The translations under genes and the position numbers were made by a program. From positions 1-40,464 of the forward strand of contig CAINMV010000026.1 of the NCBI GenBank assembly GCA_903850915.1: a DNA stretch of 40,464 bases, given 5' to 3'. A model generated the notes under the pieces. The model saw nothing but the letters and a program-made list of their open reading frames with translations, made no database searches and was not told the DNA's origin. Each line of letters starts with the position of its first letter. Position 1 is the stretch's first letter. The DNA comes from an uncultured Bacteroidota bacterium. GTDB taxonomy: Bacteria > Bacteroidota > Bacteroidia > UKL13-3. This document shows, piece after piece, positions 1 through 8,471 of this stretch.

Positions 1-211
1 ACCACCAAAAACATCATCAATCCATTAACACTTCACCTAACAAAAAGTATCATGAATCTATCAATCAAAAAGCAGCTTAAACAATCAAATTATTTAACTT
101 AACTTCCTAAACTTTTGGTACAACAAATGGGGAGTATTACAGGGTGAACCACCGATTGGAGATCCACAAGATGTGCATTAAATCTATTAACCATTTTATT
201 ACCTATAAATA
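1..211. other. Left-edge region without a complete gene
   Basis: No complete gene is visible here. One short plus-strand open stretch from about 103 to 180 ends in TAA and reads like the tail of a protein (FWYNKWGVLQGEPPIGDPQDVH). An in-frame TAA lies only a few codons upstream of it, so it is either a decayed remnant or chance. The remaining sequence is AT-rich spacer leading to the start of the secreted protein at 212. Confidence 0.4.
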
Positions 212-1537
212 ATGAAAAATATATTACTTTCAATAATTACATTTAGTATTTTTCTCAATGCTAAAGCTCAGTGGAAAAAATCATTTGGCAATATGCCAAC
301 GTTTAGTCCTAATTTAAGTCTCTGCTTTCAGTCAAGTGGTGAACAGTTAGGTCCAAAGTCAATAAAATGGCATTTATTACAATCATTGGATTATGGAATT
401 ACCTTTAAAGAAGTTTTATCAGATACATCGAATGCTCTATTTTCAAGAGGATATAAAATAATTAATGATTCAAATATATATGCTTACGCTCCATTTACAT
501 CCCAAATATATCATTATAAGTTTCCAAATTACAAAGTCACAGATACGATAAATATTTCATCTATCGCCCTTGCACAATGTGCTGGATGCAGTAATTTGTC
601 CTCATATTTAACTCGATTTATTCCATTATTCGTTAATAACGATACTACTATTATTATTCTTGGTAAAACCTGGATTTCTACCAATAAAGGAACTCAAAGG
701 CAATTTTTACCTTACAATAATATGAACTTTGATATTTCTTTAGCAGGCTATTATACAAGCCCAAATTTTAGGCAGATCGCAATAGCAGGCAGGACGAATG
801 GCATTAATACAAAAATTTTCCACAGTAACGATTATGGGAAAACATGGATTGACAGTATTCCTTTACCTTCTTATATTAGCAACATAAGATTCCGGAATAT
901 TGATACTCTATACGCTACTGATGCTGATTTAGTTGAGAAGTTATACTACAGCACAGATGGTGGTCGCAATTGGGCTGTTAAATTTGATATTAAAACAACA
1001 AAAGGTATTATTAGTTCAAATGGGAGGAGGATTTTTGAATACTATTTTACAGATCCTAATCGTGGTATTTTAGTTTTGAATGGTGATACAAATATTTATA
1101 GCACAATTAATGGTGGAATAAGTTGGAAAACCCAAACCATTGACCCACCTTTGGAAAATAATAATGGAATTCAGGAAACTCCCCAAGATTTCGTCTTTAT
1201 AAATGATACTTTAATGTATTTTACTTCATCATTTTACAATACATATAGAACAGGTAATAAAGGAGGAGATGTTTTTGTGGGGGTAAAAATGAACAATGAA
1301 AAATCCGAAAACTCTCTTTTTTCACTATACCCAAATCCCGCACACAAAGAATTAACAATAAGATTCGAGAATGAACTGTATAATAATTTAACTTACTCTA
1401 TCTCTAATACCTTAGGTCTTGCATTATATAAAGGAAAAATGAATAACAAAGAAACTGTTATTGATGTCTCAAAATTTATTAAAGGTATTTATTTTATGTC
1501 ATTAGGTCATCAAGTCAAAAAATTTATAATAGATTGA
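212..1537 (+). CDS. Secreted BNR/sialidase-like repeat protein with T9SS sorting domain
   Basis: This 441-residue protein is probably secreted across the outer membrane. Residues 1-20 form a signal peptide ending in AKAQ. The body carries three Asp-box-like repeats typical of beta-propeller (BNR/VPS10-like) folds: SNDYGKTW near 205-212, STDGGRNW near 247-254 and STINGGISW near 297-305. A type A Por-secretion C-terminal domain begins near residue 365 with the signature LYPNPA (372-377) and ends with a short basic and hydrophobic tail. In known T9SS cargo this domain is removed by the PorU sortase and the protein is fixed to the surface or released. No catalytic residues of a sialidase are recognisable, so the substrate or ligand is unknown. 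The gene stands alone, with no partner on the same strand. Confidence 0.85.
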   Translation: MKNILLSIITFSIFLNAKAQWKKSFGNMPTFSPNLSLCFQSSGEQLGPKSIKWHLLQSLDYGITFKEVLSDTSNALFSRGYKIINDSNIYAYAPFTSQIYHYKFPNYKVTDTINISSIALAQCAGCSNLSSYLTRFIPLFVNNDTTIIILGKTWISTNKGTQRQFLPYNNMNFDISLAGYYTSPNFRQIAIAGRTNGINTKIFHSNDYGKTWIDSIPLPSYISNIRFRNIDTLYATDADLVEKLYYSTDGGRNWAVKFDIKTTKGIISSNGRRIFEYYFTDPNRGILVLNGDTNIYSTINGGISWKTQTIDPPLENNNGIQETPQDFVFINDTLMYFTSSFYNTYRTGNKGGDVFVGVKMNNEKSENSLFSLYPNPAHKELTIRFENELYNNLTYSISNTLGLALYKGKMNNKETVIDVSKFIKGIYFMSLGHQVKKFIID

Positions 1538-1587
1538 TAGGTGTGATTGAGATTAATTTGCTTGAGGTAATTAAGGTCTAGATATAA

Positions 1588-1902
1588 TTATTTTTCATAT
1601 GTCCCATACCTCCCATACCTATTCTTCGAAATCGTAGCAATCCTATCACTCACCACCTCAACAATATCTACTTCATGTTCCCAATCCTTATCCCCTTTGA
1701 AATTGCCATCTTTATTAGATTGTAGGATAAGAATAAAGGAAGTCGTTGGAGCAGAAGCTTTCAAATCCTGAAAATCCTTTGCAGAAATTGCAATATGCGA
1801 TGGGCTGATACTATCAACAAATACAAATTGATAGTCCCGGAAATTTATCCCAGTAATATTTTGCTCTACTATTTTGCTATATAGCGATAATCTAATATTT
1901 CG
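1588..1902 (-). pseudogene. C-terminal fragment of a RecA/RadA-like P-loop ATPase
   Basis: Read on the minus strand, 104 codons are open between a TGA at 1903-1905 and the TAA at 1588-1590, with no ATG that could start a protein. The peptide contains a Walker B-like strand (QFVFVDSIS) followed by TSFILILQSNKDGNFKGDKD and HEVDIVEVV. This resembles the pattern in RadA/Sms and in RecA-like ATPases of Bacteroidota mobile elements, where a beta strand is followed by a T/S-K-D/E-G loop and a conserved H-x-VD. The Walker A part is missing. It lies just downstream of the unknown gene ending at 1939, so an insertion or deletion may have removed the N-terminal half. The family assignment is from memory of motifs and is tentative. 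The absence of a start is directly visible. Confidence 0.55.
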
Positions 1903-1938
1903 TCATCCTAGTATAGGAAAATAAGGTAATAGCCATTA

Positions 1939-3429
1939 CTAATAGGGAATAGTATATAAGATTGACCGATCCTCATCTTGCTTCAGCATACGAATCGAAT
2001 GGTCATCAAAATCAAATACCCGATTATTCTCGCTACACTTTATTTTTATCGACTTTATTGGCTGAAACTTGAGATCGAATACAAGCAAAGTCCTTACCCC
2101 ATCTTCGTAGCAAGATATATATATATTCTTATCAATCTCACAAACCGAATTTATATTAAATTTTAGTTTATTGTCTTTTATTAGATCGTTTCTTGTAGCA
2201 AATTTACTAAAATCTGCCTTGTGTGTAATTTCTATCATAAAGCTCGTATCTCCAAATTTGTAGACATAAGGATAACTTTTAAAAATATAAAATGTATCTG
2301 AATTAGCTTTAATAAACACTACATCATCTAAATAATATTCTGCATGTATCCTTTTAATTAATTTTGGCTCTTGAAGGTTTCTGTAAAGTCCAGAAAAGAG
2401 CAGCTCACTGCCCGAAATGGTGTACTTCCCTAGAAAATATGATTTTGGAAGAACTTGCGTATTCTGTAACCATCGCAGTTTAAAAATGAAAACAGAATCA
2501 TTATACATATAATTATCATTAAATATGTCTATATAATAATCTCCAAAACTAGAATCTTTAATACTATAGTATTTTTTGACCTTCAAAGATTTATTTGTTA
2601 TAACTATAAGATGGTCATTTCTTGAAATCACATCAGAATCATTAATAAATCTCAGCCTTGCCCATTGATAGATAAACATAAATTCAGAATCGTTCATGTT
2701 AAAGCTCTCTGGGTTCAAATAAGTGTAGGTTTTGTTCTTTTTAAATTCGTTGAAAATTTTGATCAATTTATTGTATTTGCTTTTTGAAACATTATTCGAG
2801 TAATATGCTAATCTGACAATAGAATCTATTTCTTCTGGCACAAAATTATCCCTCATCCCACTTTTTGTCGATAATAAAAATATTTCTTTTTGAAAGTAAT
2901 GGTCAATAATTGCATTGGTGCTATCATTAACCTTAAAAACCATGTTCTCAAATTTAAATTCTTTTTTCGATTCATCTATTACTATTGTGTCAATTGTTTC
3001 CTCAAAATAGTTCTTGCAAAATACATAGCTGAAAGTATCTAGTCCATTATACTTTACAACCAATTGTTTATTGAAATCGTTTAAAAATGAGTAGAGTTGT
3101 GTGTCGTTAGAAATCAATCGGCTCTCTGGTTCAAGATTTGTTAACAATACAAAATTCTCATTCAAGAACTTCCTTCTAGTGAAGGAAATAATATATTGCA
3201 CTCTATATTTCTGCCTTAATAGATCATTTTCTATTAGTGGCATGTTTTTTAAACAGTCTAAGCAATCATGCTTCTCAAGTAATACAAAAGCTACTTTAGC
3301 ATCCTTCCCAAGATGGTTGTTTATATAATAATTTTCTACCGGGTTCTTTTGTGAGTAAGCAATTGCAATAGAACAAAAAAGGAGGAAGATTATTATTCTT
3401 CCCCTTTTATCTTTTGTTTGGAAAATCAT
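1939..3429 (-). CDS. Secreted or membrane-anchored protein with a CxxC motif, unknown function
   Basis: I do not recognise this 496-residue protein. A hydrophobic segment at about 11-25 ending in AYSQ looks like a signal peptide, so it should act in the periplasm or at the outer membrane. A strand-like VAFVLLEKHD followed by CLDC at 56-59 resembles the redox-active turn of thioredoxin/TlpA folds, but the usual proline-rich features are not obvious. The long remainder (about 150-496) is rich in aromatic and charged strands and could be a beta-propeller, which is inference only. It starts 7 bp after the small cysteine-rich secreted gene at 3437-3838, so the two are very likely cotranscribed, with the small one first. 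Low GC and no recognised domain suggest a lineage-specific gene. Confidence 0.7.
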   Translation of the reverse strand: MIFQTKDKRGRIIIFLLFCSIAIAYSQKNPVENYYINNHLGKDAKVAFVLLEKHDCLDCLKNMPLIENDLLRQKYRVQYIISFTRRKFLNENFVLLTNLEPESRLISNDTQLYSFLNDFNKQLVVKYNGLDTFSYVFCKNYFEETIDTIVIDESKKEFKFENMVFKVNDSTNAIIDHYFQKEIFLLSTKSGMRDNFVPEEIDSIVRLAYYSNNVSKSKYNKLIKIFNEFKKNKTYTYLNPESFNMNDSEFMFIYQWARLRFINDSDVISRNDHLIVITNKSLKVKKYYSIKDSSFGDYYIDIFNDNYMYNDSVFIFKLRWLQNTQVLPKSYFLGKYTISGSELLFSGLYRNLQEPKLIKRIHAEYYLDDVVFIKANSDTFYIFKSYPYVYKFGDTSFMIEITHKADFSKFATRNDLIKDNKLKFNINSVCEIDKNIYISCYEDGVRTLLVFDLKFQPIKSIKIKCSENNRVFDFDDHSIRMLKQDEDRSILYTIPY

Positions 3430-3436
3430 AGTTCTT

Positions 3437-3838
3437 CTATGATTCTGTATAGGTAAATACTATTTGACCACCATTGTTGTTCGAAATAGTAATCTTACAG
3501 GTCTTAGAGTTTACATTATCACAACCTTCAATTATTACCCCGTCCGTTCCGTTTCGACAAGTGTATGGCCCACATACAACCGTTTGGCCTTGTTTACCTT
3601 TTTCGGCCTCACATTCTGGTACTTCCTTCGAAGGATCATTGTCACCGATTGGATCTAGTTCAATATTTTCTATAATGTTTCCAATCAAGTAAATGTCTCC
3701 ATTACTGTGAAACTCCATTCCACCTGAGGTTTGAACTAAATAGTAATTCCCATCATGAATATGATAGTAGGTAATTGTTTGTGAGTACAAACCAATACTC
3801 AAAAAAGTTAGGACTGCTAATAAAACTCTAGATTTCAT
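3437..3838 (-). CDS. Small cysteine-rich secreted protein, unknown function
   Basis: This 133-residue protein has a clear signal peptide (residues 1-19, ending GLYSQ) and no recognised domain. The C-terminal half contains five cysteines, in PEC, VVCG, YTCR, EGCD and KTCK, embedded in a Gly/Asn/Thr-rich sequence. Disulfide bonds in the periplasm or outside the cell are plausible. Its stop is followed 7 bp later by the start of the CxxC protein at 1939-3429, which suggests a functional pair in which the larger protein may oxidise or bind the smaller. Small secreted proteins paired with larger secreted proteins of unknown function are a known pattern in Bacteroidota (for example NVEALA proteins), but this one does not show that family's motif. 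Confidence 0.65.
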   Translation of the reverse strand: MKSRVLLAVLTFLSIGLYSQTITYYHIHDGNYYLVQTSGGMEFHSNGDIYLIGNIIENIELDPIGDNDPSKEVPECEAEKGKQGQTVVCGPYTCRNGTDGVIIEGCDNVNSKTCKITISNNNGGQIVFTYTES

Positions 3839-3953
3839 ATTGTAATATATCCGTTATTGTGGATAATCAAACATAGTCATTTGTTTCGAAATAAAACATA
3901 ACATTCGTCATGTTTGGTATAATTCTAGGCTTTCAATCAAATTACTATCCATT

Positions 3954-4046
3954 CTATTCCACCCCTATTTTTAAATGACCATTGCCTCCCCAGCGATTCT
4001 TATCGCCTTTGGTATAGCCTAAAATTCGAACCGATTGACTTAATTT
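3954..4046 (-). pseudogene. Short coding-like remnant
   Basis: On the minus strand 30 codons are open between a TGA at 4047-4049 and TAG at 3954-3956. The peptide (KLSQSVRILGYTKGDKNRWG, then GNGHLKIGVE) reads like the end of a real protein because it is glycine- and charge-rich and has few low-complexity residues. There is no start codon. It is in a different frame from the CarboxypepD protein that ends at 4052. It could be the tail of a lost gene or coincidence. The 3839-4051 spacer holds nothing else that I can see. Confidence 0.25.
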
Positions 4047-4051
4047 TCAAT

Positions 4052-4756
4052 CTACTTCTTTTTTTCCTTTGCTTTTATGCGCTTTAAATATTCTAGGTAG
4101 TTGTACAACTTTGTGATATTCACCGCCGGAATTATCTGCCCATTGGGACCCATCATAAAGAAAGGATTGTAAGGCTGACCGCCTAAACGAGAATTTTGAT
4201 CTTGTAGCTGCGCAAAAAATGCAGTTGCATTTTCATTGCCATCACGTGTCATATTATCAGCAATGCTCTGCAGCACCACTGGATCGAGGTTTTTCAAGGC
4301 GCGTTCTAAGTCATCGTCGGGCAGTATTTTATGAACAAATACATAATTAAATTCAGCCGTCGAGGGCCACGGATTAACAATAACTTCGTTGAGATACTGG
4401 GTGTCTATTTGTAAATATTCTGTGATTGAAAGTTTGTTGTTTGCGTTGTTCTTGGGAACTCGGAAACCTCCTGGACGAAATCCTACAAATGAAAAAATTA
4501 CTAAGTCATTTTCTTTTACCGGAATAGTAAAATACCCGTAAAGATTGGAGGTAACACCATATTTGGTTCCGGAAATTAGCACCGTGGCATATGGCAATGG
4601 TACACTATCAAATGATTTTAACACTCCTGAAAGTTGCACCACCCGCACCGCATTTGTATCTCTACTCGACAAATTCGTTGTTTGCGAAAACATCGATTTT
4701 GCAGCCAGAACGAATAGAAATAAAACAGAGCATGTTTTTAGAGAAATAGATTTCAT
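4052..4756 (-). CDS. Secreted CarboxypepD_reg-like domain protein
   Basis: Starting at the ATG at 4756 gives a 234-residue protein with a clean signal peptide (MKSISLKTCSVLFLF... ending SMFSQ). A longer frame begins at 4822 but would bury this peptide. Residues about 38-100 form a CarboxypepD_reg-like (transthyretin-fold) domain with the typical pattern LSGVLKSFDSVPLPYATVLI, GVTSNLYGYFTIPV and a VIFSFVGF strand. In Bacteroidota this domain usually decorates outer-membrane or secreted proteins. The C-terminal part is helical and polar, ending in a lysine-rich tail, and I do not recognise it. The gene follows the ABC ATPase by 142 bp on the same strand and may share its transcript. Confidence 0.75.
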   Translation of the reverse strand: MKSISLKTCSVLFLFVLAAKSMFSQTTNLSSRDTNAVRVVQLSGVLKSFDSVPLPYATVLISGTKYGVTSNLYGYFTIPVKENDLVIFSFVGFRPGGFRVPKNNANNKLSITEYLQIDTQYLNEVIVNPWPSTAEFNYVFVHKILPDDDLERALKNLDPVVLQSIADNMTRDGNENATAFFAQLQDQNSRLGGQPYNPFFMMGPNGQIIPAVNITKLYNYLEYLKRIKAKEKKK

Positions 4757-4898
4757 AACGATAACAAAGATACGATTAAGCCTAGAATACGTTACTTTAT
4801 TTTTGTTAATGAACCTTACCAACTTGCTGTTTTTTCAACTTGGATTTTAAAACCAATAAAGTGCTTATAAATTTATAATCGTTTTTTTATTTTAAAAT

Positions 4899-5828
4899 CT
4901 AAAACGATTGGGGGATAATACCTCCTGTTTCTGCCACTTTTAACTTAAAAATATCATTAATAGTGGGTATAATTTCGGTAAAGCTAAGTATTGTATAATT
5001 CGGAAGTAATACTTCTAACATACTATTGGTATTGCCTTCTAAGAGTTTTACCTCAAGCTGCGTTTTATCACCTAAAATTTGAATATGGTTGACTTGATAC
5101 TCCGAAGGGATATTTATTAATTCGTGCTTTCCAGCTATAGTCAAAGCATATTTACTTTCCGCATAATGCTTTTTTATGTCCGCAGTTTTACCATCAAGTA
5201 CCTTTCGTGATAAATTGAATAATGCAATATGATCACAAAGCATCTCAACACTTTCCATTCGATGTGTAGAGAATATTACTGCTGTGCCGCTTTTTTTCAA
5301 TGCTAAAATCTCATCCCGAATTAAATCGGCATTAATAGGATCTAAACCTGTAAATGGCTCATCTAAAATCAATAGAGCCGGTTGATGGAGGACGGTGGCA
5401 ATAAATTGAATTTTTTGTTGCATGCCTTTACTTAGATCCTCAATTTTTTTATCCTTCCAGCTCATAATATCAAATTTCTCAAACCAAAATCGCAACCTTT
5501 TACTGGCTTCACTCCTACTTAAACCCTTTAGTTGTGCGAAATAGAGCATCTGTTCGGCTATTTCCATTTTTTTATAAAGCCCACGCTCTTCAGGTAAATA
5601 TCCAATATTAAAGATGTGCGATGGGCCAAGCGGCTCGTCTTTATAAAATACGGTTCCTGAATCCGGTGCAGTAATTTGGTTAATGATTCGAATTAAAGTG
5701 GTTTTACCTGCGCCATTTGGGCCTAAAAGACCATAAATTTTACCCTCAGGAATCTGCACACTTACGTCGTTTAGGGCAACTTTATTGGTGTATTTTTTGG
5801 TAACGTTATTTACGCTAAGGATATTCAT
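4899..5828 (-). CDS. ABC transporter ATP-binding protein (NatA/YhaQ type)
   Basis: This 309-residue protein is a cytoplasmic ABC-2 type ATPase. Walker A is GPNGAGKT (36-43), the signature is LSKGMQQK (132-139), Walker B is LLILDEP (152-158), the D-loop is GLDP, and the switch histidine is H189 in STHRMES. The sequence around 77-85 (GYLPEERGLY) is typical of the COG4152 subgroup, in which the Q-loop position departs from the consensus. A C-terminal extension of about 90 residues resembles the DUF4162 domain seen in the same subgroup. It starts 12 bp after the DUF5686 gene. No gene for the usual ABC-2 permease partner lies on either side, so its transported substrate cannot be guessed and the permease must be elsewhere. 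Confidence 0.93.
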   Translation of the reverse strand: MNILSVNNVTKKYTNKVALNDVSVQIPEGKIYGLLGPNGAGKTTLIRIINQITAPDSGTVFYKDEPLGPSHIFNIGYLPEERGLYKKMEIAEQMLYFAQLKGLSRSEASKRLRFWFEKFDIMSWKDKKIEDLSKGMQQKIQFIATVLHQPALLILDEPFTGLDPINADLIRDEILALKKSGTAVIFSTHRMESVEMLCDHIALFNLSRKVLDGKTADIKKHYAESKYALTIAGKHELINIPSEYQVNHIQILGDKTQLEVKLLEGNTNSMLEVLLPNYTILSFTEIIPTINDIFKLKVAETGGIIPQSF

Positions 5829-5840
5829 TGAGATTTTATA

Positions 5841-8432
5841 TTAATAGGTCCAACGATTTTCGACTCTATCGTAAAAGTCGAGAGTGAATTTGAACTGCAA
5901 CGGAGCTTTAAAGTTATTTGATATTGCTTGTACAGCATATATTCCAATACGAGCACGTTCACTAAATAGCACAAATTGCTTATCGATTCCGGCAAACAAC
6001 TCAACATAAAAAAGATGATGCTCTTTGCTATACAATAGGCCCCCACCTCCACTTTCGTTAAGTTTCAACAACTTAAGTCCTGGAATTTTATTTAGGATAG
6101 CACCGTTGAAACGATGAAAATAATGGGCAGCGTAAAATCGATTTAAAGTAACATAAGAGCTATCTAGTGCTTGAAAACTATATAAAGGATTGGCAAAAAA
6201 CACAGGTCCGATTCTATTTTGATATTTATAATCGATAAACTGAAGGCTTTTTTTGTTGTAAAACTTGCCGCTTGAAACATAGAGTTTACTGTTACCTACA
6301 AGCCCTATTTTAAAATCCCATTCTATTCGATATTCAAGATAATCAAAATTAATTTTACTCCCCAAAATGTTTGGAATTCCTTTGCGCCAATCCACAATAA
6401 AGGTCGGATATCGAGAACCTAATATTATTTTTTCATGCGGCTCACGAAGGTATTTTTGAAAGGGAGTGTAGGATAAGGTAAGATTTGAATATAACGTATT
6501 ATAATCCTCAAAAGAAGCTGGACGATTCTTATAATTATCATAAACAGAATCGAAGGCTTGGGTAAATTTATAATTGGAAATTGAGGCACGACGAGCGAAC
6601 TCCAATCCAGTTATTAAATATAGTCCATTGCTTAATTCAATTCGGTGAAAGGCCCGTACGCCTGTGCTCACATAAAAATTTGCTCTTCTAAATACATTTA
6701 ACCAGGAATCGAAGGGATTGATAACATCGAAATTTCTTTTTGCGCTAATATTCCAATACGCTTGTTTAATTGGATTGTACAATCGCGAAATTGTTCCATT
6801 GCCTTTAACATCTTGGTTAAGCAAACCATAACTGAGGTTAGTATAGCTATTTAAAGTAGTTTTGTTTTTGAATTTTTTGTATATCCCTAGACCATAACGG
6901 ATACGAACGCCACCGATCGCCATTGGGTTTACAACAATCCAAAGAGGATCGAAAGCCAACGTTCGCTCTTTTTCTCTATTGTAATTAACTTGTCCGAAGA
7001 GTACAATTTTTGATAATGTTAGTTTATTTAAAACTTTATCTACTGAATCAAGATATTCTTTCTTCTCATGTGCAGCTTTTATGCTATCGCTCACATAAAT
7101 AAATCGAACTTCCTTTGCAGTGAGTGGCTCCTTACGACGAGTATTCCAAAATGCACTGTCTTTCTCATAGGCATCTTGCGATGTAGAACTTAATTCATTG
7201 TTAAAATAACGTTTACTAAATTTTTGAGTAACATAATTACTGTAAAACACGGTTGTTTTGCCACTCGAACGAGCACCTCCTAACTTAGTTTTAAAAATAA
7301 ACTCTTGTTTGTCGCACATCCACAAGCCATTACTATCGGGCGAAAATGAAGCAGATGCCTTAAAATAATCATATTCGGCAAGGTGAAATTGAGGAAATGT
7401 GAAGGAATAACTTTTGAGGCACCAAAGACTGTCAATTACTTCCATTTCACCAGATACCAAAGCATTTCCAACAGCATTGGGCGATACCCTTATCGTATAT
7501 ACTTTAAGCCCGTTTTGAATGCTTGATTTAACCAATTTATATTTATAGGCAAGTAAACCACCATTACTAAGAGGCGATTGAAATGGTGATTCACTGAGTG
7601 ATGAAATCCTTACTAGGTTCTGATAAAAATTAAATTCACCTTCTGTAGAACTGAGATAAAATAGTCCAGACACATCACCTTTCTTTTTGTATGCCGAACG
7701 CACTTCTTTAACTTTATCAGGATATTCAAAGCTCTTTTCAATAATTATTTCAGCTAAATCTATATTGATTCCAGCTAACGGATTAATAGGTTTTATGTTT
7801 TTAATGCGTTTTTTATAGGCTTTACTCGAGGTGTCTTCGGCAGCTATGCGTTCCAACGAGTCAAGTTTCGCCTTTTTTTTGAAAGCCATAGAACTAGAAT
7901 CCGACTCCTCCAATTTTAATAACGAATCTTTTTGCCACTTTTTAATGGCACGTGCTAAACTATCTTTATGCACTTTTCTATGCATTTCATCTGCTTCCTG
8001 AATAGACTTAATATACATATTACAGGAATAAGAGGTTTCTAGATATTTGTTCTTGCTACGTATCACTTCTCGCACTATTTCACGCGAGCGATCGATACGT
8101 TTTGTCGTTAATTCTACTTCGTTAATAACGCTGATATCTTCCTCTAAAATTGTATTTAGTGTTACATTTTGAGTAATAGTAATGTTTTTTTTAATGGTAT
8201 GGTATCCAACATAGGTAAATATCAATTCGAAAGTACCTTTTTCCAATTGTAATACATAGTTACCATTGGCATCTGTAGCTGTACCATATACGCTGCCCCT
8301 GACTTTAATATTGACATTTTCAATAGGCTCAATTGATGTATTCGTTACTTTTCCGCTAATACTAAAGAACTGCCCAAACACAGTGGCAGACATTATCATT
8401 AAAATAAAAGTTAGAATAGTACCTTTAGCCAT
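5841..8432 (-). CDS. DUF5686 and CarboxypepD_reg-like outer-membrane protein
   Basis: The protein has 863 residues with a signal peptide (1-20, ending VFGQ) and an N-terminal CarboxypepD_reg-like domain (about 22-105; FSISGKVTNTSIEPIENVNI, TDANGNYVLQL, FTYVGYHTI). The rest matches the layout of DUF5686 proteins, a Bacteroidota family with a TonB-dependent-receptor-like regulatory domain followed by a long strand-rich, probably barrel-forming region ending in aromatic strands. A lysine-rich, helical segment lies around 150-215. The function of the family is unknown. The gene sits 39 bp downstream of argS and 12 bp upstream of the ABC ATPase. Cotranscription with these is likely from spacing alone. 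Confidence 0.88.
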   Translation of the reverse strand: MAKGTILTFILMIMSATVFGQFFSISGKVTNTSIEPIENVNIKVRGSVYGTATDANGNYVLQLEKGTFELIFTYVGYHTIKKNITITQNVTLNTILEEDISVINEVELTTKRIDRSREIVREVIRSKNKYLETSYSCNMYIKSIQEADEMHRKVHKDSLARAIKKWQKDSLLKLEESDSSSMAFKKKAKLDSLERIAAEDTSSKAYKKRIKNIKPINPLAGINIDLAEIIIEKSFEYPDKVKEVRSAYKKKGDVSGLFYLSSTEGEFNFYQNLVRISSLSESPFQSPLSNGGLLAYKYKLVKSSIQNGLKVYTIRVSPNAVGNALVSGEMEVIDSLWCLKSYSFTFPQFHLAEYDYFKASASFSPDSNGLWMCDKQEFIFKTKLGGARSSGKTTVFYSNYVTQKFSKRYFNNELSSTSQDAYEKDSAFWNTRRKEPLTAKEVRFIYVSDSIKAAHEKKEYLDSVDKVLNKLTLSKIVLFGQVNYNREKERTLAFDPLWIVVNPMAIGGVRIRYGLGIYKKFKNKTTLNSYTNLSYGLLNQDVKGNGTISRLYNPIKQAYWNISAKRNFDVINPFDSWLNVFRRANFYVSTGVRAFHRIELSNGLYLITGLEFARRASISNYKFTQAFDSVYDNYKNRPASFEDYNTLYSNLTLSYTPFQKYLREPHEKIILGSRYPTFIVDWRKGIPNILGSKINFDYLEYRIEWDFKIGLVGNSKLYVSSGKFYNKKSLQFIDYKYQNRIGPVFFANPLYSFQALDSSYVTLNRFYAAHYFHRFNGAILNKIPGLKLLKLNESGGGGLLYSKEHHLFYVELFAGIDKQFVLFSERARIGIYAVQAISNNFKAPLQFKFTLDFYDRVENRWTY

Positions 8433-8471
8433 TTGTAACGTCGGGGATGTAACGAATTAACCTAAAAAATG

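Noticed and set aside
4877-4909. Inverted repeat of 9 bp (AATCGTTTT / AAAACGATT) at the end of the ABC ATPase gene
   Set aside because: On the minus strand it is not followed by a T-run and it overlaps the stop codon. It was not called a terminator.
5825-6052. Open frame of 75 codons on the minus strand inside the DUF5686 gene
   Set aside because: It lies within the 3' end of a well-supported gene in another frame and shows no domain. It is a shadow frame.
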